This document shows, one piece after another, positions 1 through 12,642 of a stretch of DNA of 54,453 nucleotides (within the stretch, counting starts at the first letter, position 1; the number at the start of each line of letters is the position of its first letter). The notes under the pieces were generated by a model. It saw only the letters and a list, made by a program, of their open reading frames with translations. It ran no database searches and was not told where the DNA came from. The translations under genes were made by a program, and so were the position numbers. This DNA comes from Chara braunii. Taxonomy: Eukaryota; Streptophyta; Charophyceae; Charales; Characeae. Location: NCBI GenBank assembly GCA_003427395.1, contig BFEA01000533.1, forward strand, positions 576,729 to 631,181. The letters are read 5' to 3'.

Positions 1-3000
1 GAGGGGGGGAGAAGAAAAGGTGGTGGGGGACAGCAAGGGGGACGAGGAGGCGGGGAGTGGGGAGGTAGGATAATGAAGTTGGTCGGGCGATAGTTTATTT
101 GGAAACATGTGTTGGACTTGAACTCCCACTGGCCCTCAGTCCTCATCCACTGGTGCCATGCTAGGTTCTGTTGGTCGTCTAGCATGCACATTCTGTTGTG
201 TGGGTCCAACCATAACTCCGAGAACCTATTGATTAATCGAGCTCTTTTGGTAGCATCTTGCTCTTGTGCAAGCCCGTTTTTCATGGACTTCCAAGCTTGA
301 TGAGTTTGTGAAATTATCTCATCATTGAGCACAACTTTAGCCTGTGGAAAGTCAAACGTGTGTTGGTTTCTTTCGTGAGAGGACCTCATCCGCTAGGCCA
401 CCATCAGAAGCGGAAGTCTCATGTATTGATGTATGTTGAGTGCAAAGGGCGACCAGTGTGAAAGATCCTCGTTGTCCTGCCCAAAGAGAAGGGATAGGAC
501 ATTCCAGGGAAGATGATGTCCCGTAAGGAAGTGATAGGCGGCGTCCCACCATCTCCATAAGCGCACCACCATTGGGCAATCAAGGAGGCAATGTTCCAGT
601 GTCGCATTCTTTCTGGGCACACTTGTTTCACAGAAGGAACACAACGGGGAGAGTATGTCTTTGGACTCGTAGTCCGTTCTGTCCGTTAGCCAGTCCGGGG
701 TAGGTAGGCATCGATGGATGATCTGCCACTGGAGCGCCCTGTAGTTGGTGGGTTTAATGTGAGAGTAGGCAAACCATTTAAAGAAACGGAGATCCTCTTT
801 ATTTAAGGGGGAGTCTCTTTCCCAGCGCCGCATTATTTTGTTCATGGTATCTATCGGTTTTCGAGCAGCTCTATACCCCTTCTTAACCGTGTACTGCCAT
901 GGGTCCATAGTCTTATCTTTCCCCCACTTCCACTCCCATTCAGCAGGATCAAATGGGAGGTGGGGGATAGGGATGGTGGATTCATACACGTAGTGGATTT
1001 CCTCCTCATCTTGCACTACTCTGACTCTCATGTAGGAGACCGCTGCCTGATCTTGTCTGTCTAACTCTTGTGTTTGTTTCAACTCCGTCCATCTCGCCCC
1101 AGACAAAGTTGGGGAAAAGGCATGGAGGCCTATGCTGTTGTGGCTATGGTTAACCTGTGCCACTCTATACACAGTCATTGGGACGGGCAGATCGTCCATA
1201 TTAACCACCTAATCCCCTTCAACCAGCTTGGGCCCAACCTTAAGCGTTTGGATCCAGGCTAATGGTATTGATTCCTACAGCTCTTGTAATTCTTGAGCAA
1301 TGGAGGGCATTTTTCCCATCCGTTCCTGCATTTATTCCACCGTCACCCAGTCTGTGTTCTGCGCATCCCATACATCGGCTAATGTAAAGACTCCCTTTCT
1401 TACCCATTTTCTCCATTTGGATTTGCGGCCCAGGGAGAAGGGGAGGCCGTCTTGACCCAGGATATTCGGGTGGCCGAACATGTGTTGCCGACTGATCTCG
1501 TGCCACCTAAAGGGAACAACTTTCCTCTTGGGACCATTCGTCCTCCAGAGGCGTACGAGGTCTGGCCACAGCGGATCCGTACGTGTATCCCAACTGGCTC
1601 TCCCTGTTGGAGTATCATCCCTGTCCAATCGAGGACAGACTGGAATAGTCCATGCCTGGTTTGTCAGCCACTGCAGGGGATGCGTAGGTCTCTCAGGTTT
1701 GGATTTTGGGGCCAGAGCACCTATTTGGATATGTGCATACGGGGCCCACGGGATGTCATTCCCCAACAACAGTCTAATCAAAAATTTGAACCGAAGAGCG
1801 TCAAGTTCTTGTTGGGGATCAATTATTTCAAGGCCTCCATTGGACCTTGGTTGGGTTACTACGTCCCACACCAGGCGCTTAATGTAGTTAGTGTCATTGT
1901 GGTCATTTTTCCATAAGTATGCCGTGACCGCTTGTCTCAGTTTAGTGAGCTGTTTGTGGGTCCATGGTCAAAAGGCAGCTTTATACCAAATTGCCGCAAA
2001 GATTGCATTGTTAAGGGCCAGCGCTCTGCCCACTAACGATGTGTGTTTACCATCCCATTGCACCATTCTTTGGATGACAAGATCCACCAATGCCTCCCCA
2101 TGATCCGAGGGGGGTCCCAGTGCCGTTAGTCTAACCCCGAACACCCTTATAGCAGTTTCCTTGACTTTCCATGATACTTGGGGTTGAACAGGCGGATCTT
2201 CACCATTTGGGTGTAGCCACCATCCTTCCGTCTTTGTTCCCTTGTTGACCTTCATGTCCGCTGCCACCTCAAAGAGGCAAATAGTATGTGCCAGAGCCTG
2301 TAGGCTACTGGTATTGGTCCGGAAGAGGACCGTGAGGTCGTCCGCAAACAAGGAGGTGGTCGGGATTAGGTGCTGTGGAATTTCAGGCACGTCAATTTTT
2401 TGAATCAGATGGTTAGATCTTATTATTGCCGTCAATGCTTCCATTACTAAAACAAAAAGCATCGGGGCAATGAGGTCCCCTTGTCTAACCGATCTCTAAA
2501 GATAAAATGGGGGAGCAAGGTGGTCATTTAGCATGATGTTGGTAGCCGCAGTTCTGTGCATGATGTTAATCCATTTACGAAACACAGGTCCAAACAACAT
2601 TTTGTCTAAGCACAAATCTAGGAAATCCCAGTCAACATGATCGTAGGCTTTTTCAAAGTCAATGAACAAGATGGCCGCCTCCGCTTTCCTTTGTCTCGCA
2701 TATCTTATTGTCTCATTGACAAGCATTATATTGTCTTGTATATTCCTGTGAGGCATGAATCCTGACTGATCCGGGTGGATGAGGTGGGGGAGCCGTGGCA
2801 AGAGCCTCGACGCCCATGCCTTAGCCACAATTTTGTAAGGGACCGGGAGCAAGGTTATCGGTCTGTAATTACGAATCTCATCTCGTTCTCCCTTTTTGTG
2901 TAGCAAAGTAGTCACCCTCTGTCCTATCATTCCTCCAAACGTTTCCGCGTGAAAGACCGCATTAACATAGATAGCAAAGTCAGAAGAGAATACTTCCCAG

Positions 3001-4742
3001 AAATGTACCCAGAATTCCTTAGGGAATGAGTCCAGTCCCGGGGTCTTTTCATCATCCATGTCTTGTAGTGCTTGAAGAAGATCTGAAGGGGTAAGTGGGG
3101 CTTCCAGTGCCTCTCTATCCTTGGTTGTCAAAAGTGCAGGTAGTGCGTTCAACAGGCTGGCCCTTGCGTTTTCTACTTCGTGAGGTGGATGACGTGAGAC
3201 TTCAGATGTGAAGAGGTGGCGGTAATAATTGGATGCATAGTCCACAATTTGGTAGGCATTTGTTGCTACCGGCTGGGTGTTATCGAACGGGTGTTTCAAT
3301 GCCGGGACAATATTGTGTCTGCTTCTTGCCCTGGCTTTATTGAAAAAGATTTTAGTCATTAGTCCTTCCGAAACATCCTTACGTTCTCTGACCAATATTC
3401 GCCATTTATGTGCTTGCTCGTCCAGGTGATCCTGCAGTTGGGATCTGGCCCCTTGTAAGGCCTCAAACGTAGGTAGATCCAGGGGATTCTGTGTTAGGTT
3501 TTTGTCCCACTCTTCCAATTGTAATAGCAACCGATCCAGGACTGCTTTCCGGTCGCTGACTATTTGGATGGAAAGTTTCTTTACCCTTTCCCTAAGCCTA
3601 GCAATTCCTTCATTAAACCACTGCACTATCGACCCTTCCTGGGGTTTCTGGTTAGACCAATGTGCCCAAAATTCTTTAACGTGGTTATTGAGGACCTGCG
3701 ACTTGAGAAGCGATGTATTGAATTTAAAATATCCTGGCCCACGCTTCACGTGGGTGTGAAAAGATAGGCCCATCGCTATCATTCTGTGATCAAACGATTT
3801 GCAGGACGAAAACGGGAGAGTGTCTGCCACTATGAGAAGACCCAAGAGTTCCTCTGATAAGAGGCACAAGTCTATGCGGGAGTTAGACAGACCCGCCTGA
3901 CCTCTAGATGTGACACATGTGTATGCTCTCTTGGTGGGGTGAAGATGCCTGAATGTATCCACCAGCTCCAGGTCTGCCATCATTTGGATGAGTCTCATAT
4001 TGTCAGGCCCTCTGTCTCTATATCCGTATTGGGAAGGAGACGGCTGTGTGGCAGTCGAGCGTCTGTCTAGCCCCGGGTCCAAGGTGGTGTTAAAGTCACC
4101 AATAATGATAAGCGGGATTCCATTTGGGAGGGCATTTTGCAGTTTGTTAAAGAACTGCACCCTGCTCGTGGGGTCATTGGGGGCATATATACATACGAGG
4201 CATATTTCTTCTGTCCCCATTTCAGCTTTGATCCACACCCATCTTCCCTCGGTTCGGTCCCAATCCGCCTCAATCGGTGTTAACCTAGAGGAAGGGGGGA
4301 GCCAAATGGCAACACCAGTTGATGCTGAGTTTTTGGCCGGGGAAGCAAAGGCTGTGTATGGCCATACCTGACGTGCTCGCGCTTGGTGGTGGGTAGAGTC
4401 AATAAGATGGGTTTCCTGGATCCCTATGACATCCGGCCATTTCCCCCCCATCTCGCAGGTGATAAGATTCCATAGCGCATCAGTCTTTTGTTGATTAGGT
4501 TGTGATAGGCCGTTTACATTAATCAATCGGATGTCTAGGTCTGCATCAGCCAGATTTTTCGCCCAGGCTGGCTGCTGTCGCAATCTCGGGGGGGGACGGG
4601 GTGATGCAGGGCAAGGTGGACTATGTGCTGCTGCTGGTCCGTCCCGCCCCAGGCCATTAGTTTGGTGGGACTGCTGATGCTGGTTTGCTGTGTATGGTAG
4701 CACTTGGAGTTCTCTGAGTCCCGTATTTTGACTTTCAGTCAT
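1..4742 (-). pseudogene. LINE ORF2: APE endonuclease, reverse transcriptase, zinc-finger end; several stops
   Basis: The ATG at 4740-4742 opens a frame running to base 1. The endonuclease half shows the expected series: LINVNGL, IQETHL, CIYAPN, GDFN, SRIDLCL and SFDHR. The RT shows PGLDSF, NYRPITLLP, IDFEKAYD, RSVRQGD and the catalytic FADDL. The C-terminal part has QIIHRCLPTPDWL and a zf-RVT-type segment (PLCSFC...LEHCLLDCP) close to that of the copy at the right edge of the window. In-frame stops lie at 2496 (TAG), 1968 (TGA), 1332 (TAA), 1275, 1209 and 393 (all TAG), positions being the lower coordinate. The TAG at 393 aligns with Trp in the right-edge copy, so these look like point mutations and not recoding. 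The endonuclease looks intact. Confidence 0.9.
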
Positions 4743-4756
4743 TGGTGTTCGATTAT

Positions 4757-7432
4757 TTATTCAAGCAGTGGCACCCCCACCCCCAAGCTGTTGATGAACG
4801 GGGGATCATCCCATAGCCTGCAGGCATCCAAAGTATCCCCCTCCAGCAGTCGCTGGATAAAGAGCACCTGGTCCTCTGATGGCCAGATATTATTAGTCCA
4901 CATTCTAGCTGTTGGGGCGTCCAGCAACTCCCGATGGGAAAACCAAGTAATGTGGCCCTCTTGAACATTCTGTTGCTGTGTAGTGGTGAAGATAACTAGA
5001 ATTGGTGTCGCTCCTGCTGGGAATGACAGGTCTTGCGGGAAGGATGTCCCCACTGCCCCCTGGTCACCGTTCTGACTTAGGTGGTTTCTGAGCATGTGCC
5101 TAGTTAACATCTGAGGGGCGTTCCCTCTCCACCCCTGGATTGTCAGTCCTGGAAGATGATCTTGGGATCCTCTGAGGGCCCTACTATCTAGTTTTGGGAT
5201 TCTTGGGGTGGCATGTCTAAGACCTATTAGCCATTTTCCTTCAGCCTGTTTGCGTTTAATTGGAAGGATGACCACCTCGTCGTTACTCACCCCCTGGAGT
5301 GTTGTCCCTGCTGTTGTACATAACCAATCTCTGAACAGTGTTTTCTTACCCTCTTGGCGCTCTACTGTCGTTTTATATGCTGTCCCGCCAGCGGGGGAGT
5401 AGTGATGGTGTTGGTTGTCGCCGGCGACAGCGTGGGGTGCATTGTGCCGCAGCATACGTGTGTCCTTGAGAGCAAGGTCGTTTGGGTGTTTCACATCGTT
5501 CTTGTCTGTATTTTCGCCCTCTGTGACGGTGTATGCTAGTGGGGGGAGATCCCATTGAAATGGGGAGTCAGACACTTCAGTCTCATCCGAGTCCCCAACT
5601 GATGAGTCAGTTCCGGCGACCCAAGACCCTTCATTCCCGGGGAGTAGATCCTTGTCCAACACCCCTGGTGTGGCCGGGACTATGACCTTTGTGGCCCGAA
5701 GGGGTTGTATGAGCACTATCGGGGCCAGCAGATGCTGCGGGAGAGTGTTTCCCTCCCCATGCACAGTTAATGCTCCCTTTTGTCCCCAATCTCCCACAGT
5801 GGTATGCAATTCCTGTATTATTATGCCCGGCCAGACAATCCCATCAAATGACAAAGGCCGTTCCTCGTGTACTGCCGCCGTAATCCGGAGGGGCGAGGAG
5901 CCTTGTGTCTGGCTTTTGTCATTTCGTTTGGTTTGATTGATCTTATCCAGCAGGCCCTGTACTGCCGTGAACACCGCGTTTGCCACTGCCAGCCAGTCGA
6001 TGGCAGTGGGGTCACTGTGGCTATCCAAAAGAGTAGTAACCGATTGAATGCTCATAAATGCTTTTCTCAGTTTCTCCCAATGAAGGGGGGGGATTCGTGA
6101 ATGATCTCCTTGTGCTGTGGACTTGAGAAGAGAGATGAGTACTGAATCTGTTACCGCCTTAAGGCGTGATCAGACTCTACTGTTTTTGGATAGATGTCTG
6201 GGGAGTTTTGAGTTCGGGTTAGGCAGCTCGTTTTCTGGCTCCCCTTCCTTGGTCATTTTATCCTCGCCCATTTCCGGCCCTATCATTTCTATATCCACTC
6301 CCGGCGGCGGGGGCTCTGCTTCCTCCGGTTGATGCATTGCGCTATTGAATGCTGTGTTTAGATACGCCGTTTTTTTAACCTCCAGAGCAATCAATGTTTC
6401 GGAGGGGATTGATATCGTTGGGGGTGGGCCTGCCCCCGCAGAAACCTGCATGGACAGGTGTTGGTGAGAGGGGGGATAAAGAGACACCCATGCTTGGTCT
6501 TGTTGTGGTTGGATTATATCTGCTGCACCATATTGTTGTGCCTGAGGCGGGGGTTCCGCCTGATCCATTGGTAGCTGCCCCATGGGGTCCTCTGTTGGCA
6601 CCTCCACTCCAACCATTGCATCCAGCCCGGGGTCTGCCGTGGCGTCCTCCTCACCCCTGTTGCAATTTTTGCTGCATGTGTCTGTGTTTTCGTTCCCATT
6701 GTGGTACACAATTAAGGTTTGACCATTGGCCCCTTCCTTGTTATCTGCCCGGTTCCCCTCCTTGTTATGTGCTGCGGAGTCCTGACCCTGTGATGTGTCG
6801 GGCTCCTCGCAGTCCTTGCTGCAGATGTCCGTTTTTTCATTCCCATTGATGTGTACTTCCGAGGACAGTTCATTGGTTCCTTTGTTGTTATCTGTCTGGC
6901 ACCCATCCGTATTCTGTGCCGCGGAGCCTTGACTTTGTGACATGTCAGTCTGTGCCTTCTTCCCATGCTGTGCATTGTCTGCCCCTTTCTCACTATTAGT
7001 CGGTACAGCAGAAATCATACCTTGTGCCATGTTCTGCATTTTGCTCCTCCATTGCTGAGTTTTCTTATTCAGTCGTGCCCGTTCCCATCCTGCATTTGTA
7101 CCTTGCCCCTTCTGTCCATCAACGATGTTCACCTGATTTCCCGTGCCTGTCCCCTTGTCTTGGTTTTGTTCACCGCCCATTCCCCCTGTCAGTGCTCTCG
7201 GATGTGTACCCCCAGCTTGTGGAGAACCCCTAACATTTCGTTGGCTGTCATTCGGGGCCGCATTTAGTCCATTAGTTACCTCTTGTCCCCTGACATGTTC
7301 TGTACTACCCAGCTGTTGGCCAGATTGCTGAGCCGTTTTGGACAGTGTGGTCCAACTTCTATAGTTAGGCCTGTTGCCATGGAAAATATCTCCCAAAGGA
7401 GATGGTGTAGTCTGCCATTTTGTACTGCTCCC
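4757..7432 (-). pseudogene. LINE ORF1, one in-frame stop
   Basis: An open frame of about 890 codons precedes ORF2 and is interrupted once, by TGA at 6170-6172. The frame between the two halves reads through cleanly. LINE ORF1 proteins normally bind the element RNA. Here the N-terminal half is low complexity (Gln, Asn, Gly, Asp) and carries two imperfect repeats of about 45-50 residues, each with a CSK(D/N)C motif (about 6650-6930). No classic CCHC knuckle or RRM was recognised. The C-terminal half has a more normal composition with several Trp residues but no fold I can name. It ends with TAA at 4757-4759, 14 nt before the ORF2 ATG. There is no ATG at the upstream edge; a TGA near 7435 closes the frame, so the true start is unknown. 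Confidence 0.7.
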
Positions 7433-7939
7433 TCAGGCGTAGTTTCCATTGGGCAGCCGGGACAGTCTGCCTGGAGGGGAGGAAGATCAGGCCTCTCTGT
7501 GGAAGGTCCCGCTCTGTGCCCAGTTTATCCACCAGCCCGCCTCTTGCATGCATCCTCGGGTTACCTGTTGCATGGGGAGCAACAGAGCGATCCCGGAGGG
7601 GTGGGGGGGTCACAGCTCCCAGGGCCGGTAGGGCCTGCACCAGATCGATGCCCTGCATGCTCTGGCATGGTTACTTCTGTAGATGGGCAACAGTTCGGTC
7701 CCTGGTCAGACCTGCAGCGGTCTGGTCAGTTATCGTCAGCGATCTTTATACAGATGTGCAGTCCCGGTCCCCCAGTTGTGGCCATTGCGTTTGAGGGGAC
7801 AAGGTCCAGGCCTGTCCCTTCAAACATCTGTATGACTGTTGCAGGGAGAGGAAGTCTTGAAATCTGCATTTCTGCTGCATCCAGGGATATGGTTCCAAGG
7901 ACCTCAAATGATTATCAACAGCCTCAATACCAAAGGAGG
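7433..7939. other. Unassigned stretch between two opposed LINE copies
   Basis: No convincing gene. It lies between the 5' side of the minus-strand LINE and the truncated start of a plus-strand LINE fragment. It could hold the 5' leader of the first element. Open frames here lack recognisable motifs. Confidence 0.4.
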
Positions 7940-9670
7940 CTATTCCGACTGTTTTCCCTCTTTGCAGATGACCTTATATTGGATGCAATACTAGAACAAA
8001 ATATGGACGCAATCCAACAGTTAATGAATCGCTTCTGCGCAATGTTGGACATGACAGTAAACTGGGGCAGCAAAGCTCAAGGGTGGGGGATTCACTATCA
8101 ATGTGGCCGCCCCCGGAGCGGCAGCCTGCATTGTCATGGCATCCTCTGGAGGACCCGGTTCAGGTGCTAGGAATTCTATGACAAGAAACACCATTCCAAC
8201 TTTTAAGTTTAAATAATGAATGGATTACTAGCCCGGCATTACAAAGGTTATTTTCAATGGAAAGACAAGCACTCCTCCCTCTTTGGGCGGACGCTGGTCA
8301 TTAATAATGTCGTGCTTGCAACTCTGTGGTACAAATCTTTAATCTGGCCGCTCGAAGTACGCACTAAAGACCCTTCGCTGACACGTAGCGGCCTTTTTGT
8401 GAAGAGGCAACCACAAATGCACAACAACAATCAGTAAAATGGTCTGGGACTCGATCATCCAACCTAAGTCAAGAGGAGGGCTTGGAATTATTGACCTTAC
8501 TATGCAGACCTCAACGCTGAACCTGGAATGGATTAAAAAAAAAATATTCTCCCAGGACTCCCTCTGGCGGGATTTACACTGGAGCAGCTCTGGCGGCTAG
8601 CCCTGGAGGTTCCACATACGGTCAGCCCCCTGATATGGCTGGGAGACAGTATCGGTCCATTCCCTGGCTGACCCATGGCCATCTTAGGACCGACGATTGG
8701 GCAGCAGTCCGTGGGAACCTTAAAAATGATAACTTCTGGCCAAGAATTATACAAGATTGGCGGAAGCTCCCTCTACCTGAACCCCCCCCCCAGAGAGATG
8801 GGAGGAGACGTACAAACAACCACTCTTTGGCAACAGATGGGTTACAGATGTCCGTGGGAGCGTTTTGTGCAGTTCTGCTCGCCCTGGAGAACTTGGGTGT
8901 AAAAGGGCCTACTTAGAGTGGGGGACCTCTAGGATCAGGAGAGTAGTCAATGGAGATGGAGAACAGCCTGAGAACTGCAAATTAAATCACCACTGAAGTA
9001 TGGCTGGAGGGTGGAGGCAAGGATGGAGGACTTCATCTCCTCCATCCCGCTAGTATTCTTCGAAGAGGGCAAACACTTCGGGAAGGAGACTGGATTGCCA
9101 CAAAGGGGAGGCCAGAACTGGTTGGGAGGCATCACGACGTCAGAACAGGCGACACCCTGGTCGAAAAATACTGCCTGGACAATCAGTTCAACCTCCTAGG
9201 CATCCTGGACCCCCCCGAATGGATTGACAAAACATAAATCTTCTGAATCTGAGTTCTGGGGAAATGGCCGAATGTTGCAGGCCTATAATCCTCACCTCCA
9301 GATGCAGGACCTGCCCCTGGACCCAAAGTCGGCAATGGGCCTCGGGCCCCAGCCTGACTAGGACTGGCAGAAAAGATACGTTCCTATGTAAACTAACAGT
9401 TGAAGTGACCTATAGGATGTTGCGTCCTAAGCAAGTGCTGCGAGATGTGGTAATCGACAGCTGGACGAGGACTCTCAACGTACCTAAGGAACCACTGACA
9501 CCAATCAAATGGTTTGAAGAAGGAAAGAAGAGACCGAGAAAATCTCCTCCCTCAAGTGGCAGATCGTGCACGGCTATCTTCCCACAAATGAGTGGATAAT
9601 TGAGTGCACCCAGCTGGAACAGAAAGGTCTCGCAAACCCATGGTGCAAGAGATGGACTGGCAAGCAAGCC
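7940..9670 (+). pseudogene. Decayed LINE RT and C-terminal region, 5' truncated
   Basis: Pieces of the same LINE family in successive, frameshifted plus-strand frames: the RT catalytic motif LFADDLIL near 7960, the thumb-like stretch WKDKHSSLFGRTLVINNVV near 8260, a segment matching LKNDNFWPRIIQDW near 8720, and LKWQIVHGYLPTNEW near 9560, equivalent to LQWQIIHRCLPTPDW in the first LINE. The zinc-finger segment begins (NPWCKRW) and is cut by the insertion at 9671. It resumes at 12116. Many stops and frameshifts make this an older copy than the one at 1-7.4 kb. Confidence 0.8.
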
Positions 9671-10309
9671 TGTGACTCGCCAAGCTCCGTGCCTCACGGC
9701 TTCACGTACCCTTCAGAATCCAGACTAAAACCAGAAGTAAGCCCCGAAGTACGGACCTTGGCTAATTACAGGAAGTGGAGTCTGTTTTAAAATTTTTGCG
9801 GGTCAAATTGCGGGTATCTTTTGAGATTGCCCCGGTCCCTGTTCGAATTAGCCTCGTGCGGCTGATTAACGACCGCACAAGAATTTCAAGAAACAGTTAT
9901 GAATTTCGGTTGACGGCATTTCAATTTTTCTTGCATCAGCAGGTGCACGCGCCGCCATTTTCAAATTCCTGCTCGATATGCAAGCTCGCTTCCCGCCTTG
10001 AGCACGCGCCAACTTCCCTTCTTGCTGTCCTTTGTCTCCACGTAACCGTTCGTCTTCCCCTGGCCCCTTCGTCCGATTCCCTCCCTCTCCTTTTGGCGTG
10101 ATTGATTGGTCATTAGTGGGGTTGGCTAGATCAAGCTGCAAGGGCAAACCTATGCGTGCGGCTTGAACAAGCAACCCAAGTGTACGAACATTTCGATCGT
10201 CCCGCCTTCTTCGATCCTCTGGAACCTTCTTCCTTCTCTCCTCCTCATCTATGCCCCGCGCTACCCGCCTTACGCGCTGGTGCCCCGCCGCCTTCCACAC
10301 TATAAATTC

Positions 10310-10319
10310 GCGCAGCCCC
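10310..10319 (+). promoter_or_regulatory. TATA-like box inside LTR-like element
   Basis: CTATAAATTC lies about 640 bp inside the left edge and is followed by a pyrimidine-rich stretch. The identical 10-mer occurs on the minus strand of the second LTR-like element (48877-48886). Assignment as an LTR promoter is by position and match only. Confidence 0.4.
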
Positions 10320-10620
10320 TTCCCCCCCCCTCTCTTTGATCTCGGCTGCAATGCTGCGCGAGCTATGTGCGAAGACCACGACGCCGAACGGGATCGACGT
10401 GCCTAAGAAACGAGTGGAGTGACGGCGTGGGGTGGAATTAGCGGTAGACTTGGGGTAAGGCAGTCGGAGGGACGGAGTGGTGATGGAGACGGGAATGTAG
10501 CCAGCGGCAGGGCCTTGTGGCTATGGTTGGCTTGCGTTCGGTTGGGTTGGTGGCTGTGGAGGCGGACTTCCAGCAGTGTTGTAATTCTGAATAGCGAGGG
10601 ACTCGCTTCCTCTCTATCGC

Positions 10621-10743
10621 TGCTTTGCCCATTCGCCGTGTGCTCCAGAAACTAAGTGTGGATACTCAGGTGTGTCCATTGCTGCTTTGTCCATTCGCCG
10701 TGTGCTCCAGAAACTAAGTGTGGATACTCAACTGTGTGCATGG
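10621..10743 (+). repeat. 62-bp tandem duplication, two copies
   Basis: The unit beginning TGCTTTGCCCATTCGCCG recurs after 62 bp with few differences and lies wholly inside the LTR-like element. Confidence 0.85.
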
Positions 10744-12115
10744 CGTTGGGTGTGAGTGTCAATGGATGATGAATGCTTCGCTATCTGAAATTGTATGGAT
10801 ACATGGATGCGGAAAGAATGTATGGTGGTCTTTGTTGTCATTGTGCACATGGGTGCGGTTCCTGGGGTCATTGGGTCTTGGAGGTCTACTTGCATGCATG
10901 AGTGTGCTGATGGTCTTTGATTCCCGACTAACTGCCGATCCCCGTGCCTCGTGCGCGTGCAAGATCATCGCCAACCTTGTTCCCCCCTCCCGCGTGCAAG
11001 CACCACGTGTCAACTTTCTCCGTTCACCCAGGGCGGGCCGAGCGACCAGGGACACCGGCTGTGAGGACTGTGATAATCCGCCCTACCTCCCCGCCTCTCG
11101 ACCATGACCATTTTGACAGGGTGACCATTTTGGCAGATGACATTGTGTGAGACCGCTTGCTTTTGATTGTTGGGAGTGGGCGGTGGAGGGAGAGTCAAGA
11201 TTTGTATGGAGTTGAGGTTTGCTACTCTGAAGTGAGAGCGGGTAACTACCCGTGCTCGAACCTCACATTGATTCGCCATAGCGACCTTCCTCCTTTCCCC
11301 ATCTCAGACGAGGACGGTCTTTACTGCGATGCAGACGTACGGAGGGCGCTGTTGTGGAACGCTGGGGTTCATTTTTATAATCCGTCTAAGGTGTGCCACA
11401 TAGGGGGAACCGGGTTTGTTTTGGTTGATCAATTTTCTTCCCCCGCGCTAATTTTGCCTTAAACGGACTTGACGGTGCTTTCCTGGTCTGCAGCCCACGC
11501 CACGTGGCAGCCTCAATTCAATTGTTGCTGGTGCCGGCTAGGGAAATCGTGTTCTTGGTGGAGAATGGTCATGGGCTATGAAAGGTCCGTCCGGTTCCCA
11601 GATCTCTCCCGCAGCGCGGGAGCTCTTCCGGCGAGCTTCGGGGCCTGGGTACCCCCACCCCCTCCTTCGTCGGATGAAGAGACTTCTAGTCGATCCGACG
11701 GACTGCCCGGACCCGATTCTGATGCCCAGGGTGTCCCTTGTCTCCTTGATCCCCACGAAAAGGGTGGCGTGAACCTGACATGAGAAAGGCGGTAGGTTCG
11801 TTGTTTCATTTTTTTTTTTCTTCTTTGTGTGCAGTCTTTTGCGGTCATGGTTGGTGGTGAATTAGTTGTGCTCTCGTCCCTAAGCCGACAGGCGGATTTT
11901 CCCCCTACCCCGCCCTTCCGCGCCTATCTAAGTCCGGAATTTTGCAGTTCTTCCCTTGGCCCGAATTTCTGAAGCAACCCTCGGGACTGAGGCGAGGACC
12001 CCCAGTTTCACCCCGGTTATTCAACCACCACCCGAAATCCTCGGCCACGCCCCCATTACTCTGATTGGCGCTCCACGGGTGCGAGATGCTGCACGGGGTG
12101 TGAGGTTGCGTATCA

Positions 12116-12500
12116 CAAGCCTTCCCGCCCTGCCGAATACCAGAACCTATAGAACACATTTTCATGCAATGCCCGTCAGTGATCCTCACCTGAAGATCAT
12201 ACAATCTACTCTGGAGGCAGATGCTGGCCCTGGGACTGCAGGGCAATCTTGACGGGACACTGGCCACAGTCTCAAGCTAGCACATTCGTGACTAACCTGT
12301 TTCGGACTGGAAGGATGGCAATCCTGTGGGCCCTCTGGTGGAAGCACTGCACACTTGTGATGGAGAATGTCCAAATAGAAGGAAAAAAAGTCACAGAACA
12401 CTTTCATAAAACAACATATTCAAATGGAACTCACTGCGAGATGGACAGAGGTCAAAACCAAGCCAGATCATCTCCGCAACCCGGCTGATATCATATGTTT
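12116..12500 (+). pseudogene. 3' part of the split LINE fragment
   Basis: After the second CAAGCC the frame reads FPPCRIPEPIEHIFMQCPSV, the continuation of the zinc-finger region interrupted at 9670. LLWRQM and further LINE-like residues follow with stops. The tail fades out near 12500. Confidence 0.7.
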
Positions 12501-12642
12501 GGTATTCTAGAGGATATTATTGATGAGCTGCCCAAGCGGGCAAGTTAATCAATGCTGCTGGTCCGCAGTTGGAAACAGGTTCTCAGACAATCCTAGACGG
12601 TCCCAGACAAACTCATATATACTCAGACACTCTGTATCATAA

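Larger units (their letters stand above)
1..7432 (-). mobile_element. L1-like non-LTR retrotransposon (LINE), degraded, 3' end beyond window
   Basis: Two consecutive minus-strand frames have the layout of an L1-clade LINE: a long ORF1, a 14-nt spacer, then ORF2 with apurinic endonuclease, reverse transcriptase and a C-terminal Cys/His segment. LINEs copy themselves by nicking target DNA and reverse transcribing their RNA at the nick. I saw no RNase H domain. The 3' end lies left of base 1, since the ORF2 frame is still open there, and the 5' end is not defined. Seven in-frame stops and no frameshift were found in the two frames, so this copy is dead but fairly young. Related copies in the window are at 7.9-12.5 kb, 45.1-46.3 kb and 53.9 kb to the end. 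Confidence 0.9.
9665..12121 (+). mobile_element. 2,445-bp TG...CA insertion (solo-LTR-like), 6-bp target duplication
   Basis: The segment 9671-12115 starts TGTGACTCG and ends CGTATCA. It is bracketed by CAAGCC at 9665-9670 and 12116-12121. Removing it with one CAAGCC restores the LINE reading frame (WCKRWTGKQAFPPC, then IEHIFMQCP), which independently supports both boundaries. TG...CA ends with a short target duplication are the hallmarks of an LTR. The segment has no long coding frame, is CpG rich, and has a TATA-like CTATAAATTC 640 bp from its left end. I infer a solo LTR or a non-autonomous LTR element in plus orientation. A similar-sized element lies at 47211-49674 on the minus strand. 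Confidence 0.7.

Noticed and set aside
1209-2498. Alternative genetic code (stop codons read as amino acids) in the LINE
   Set aside because: Stops of all three kinds occur, and two align with Trp or Arg in related copies, not Gln. The ABCG gene ends normally at TAG.
5599-5625. CTGATGAG as a hammerhead core
   Set aside because: No GAAA follows the would-be stem II, and it lies inside LINE ORF1 coding sequence.
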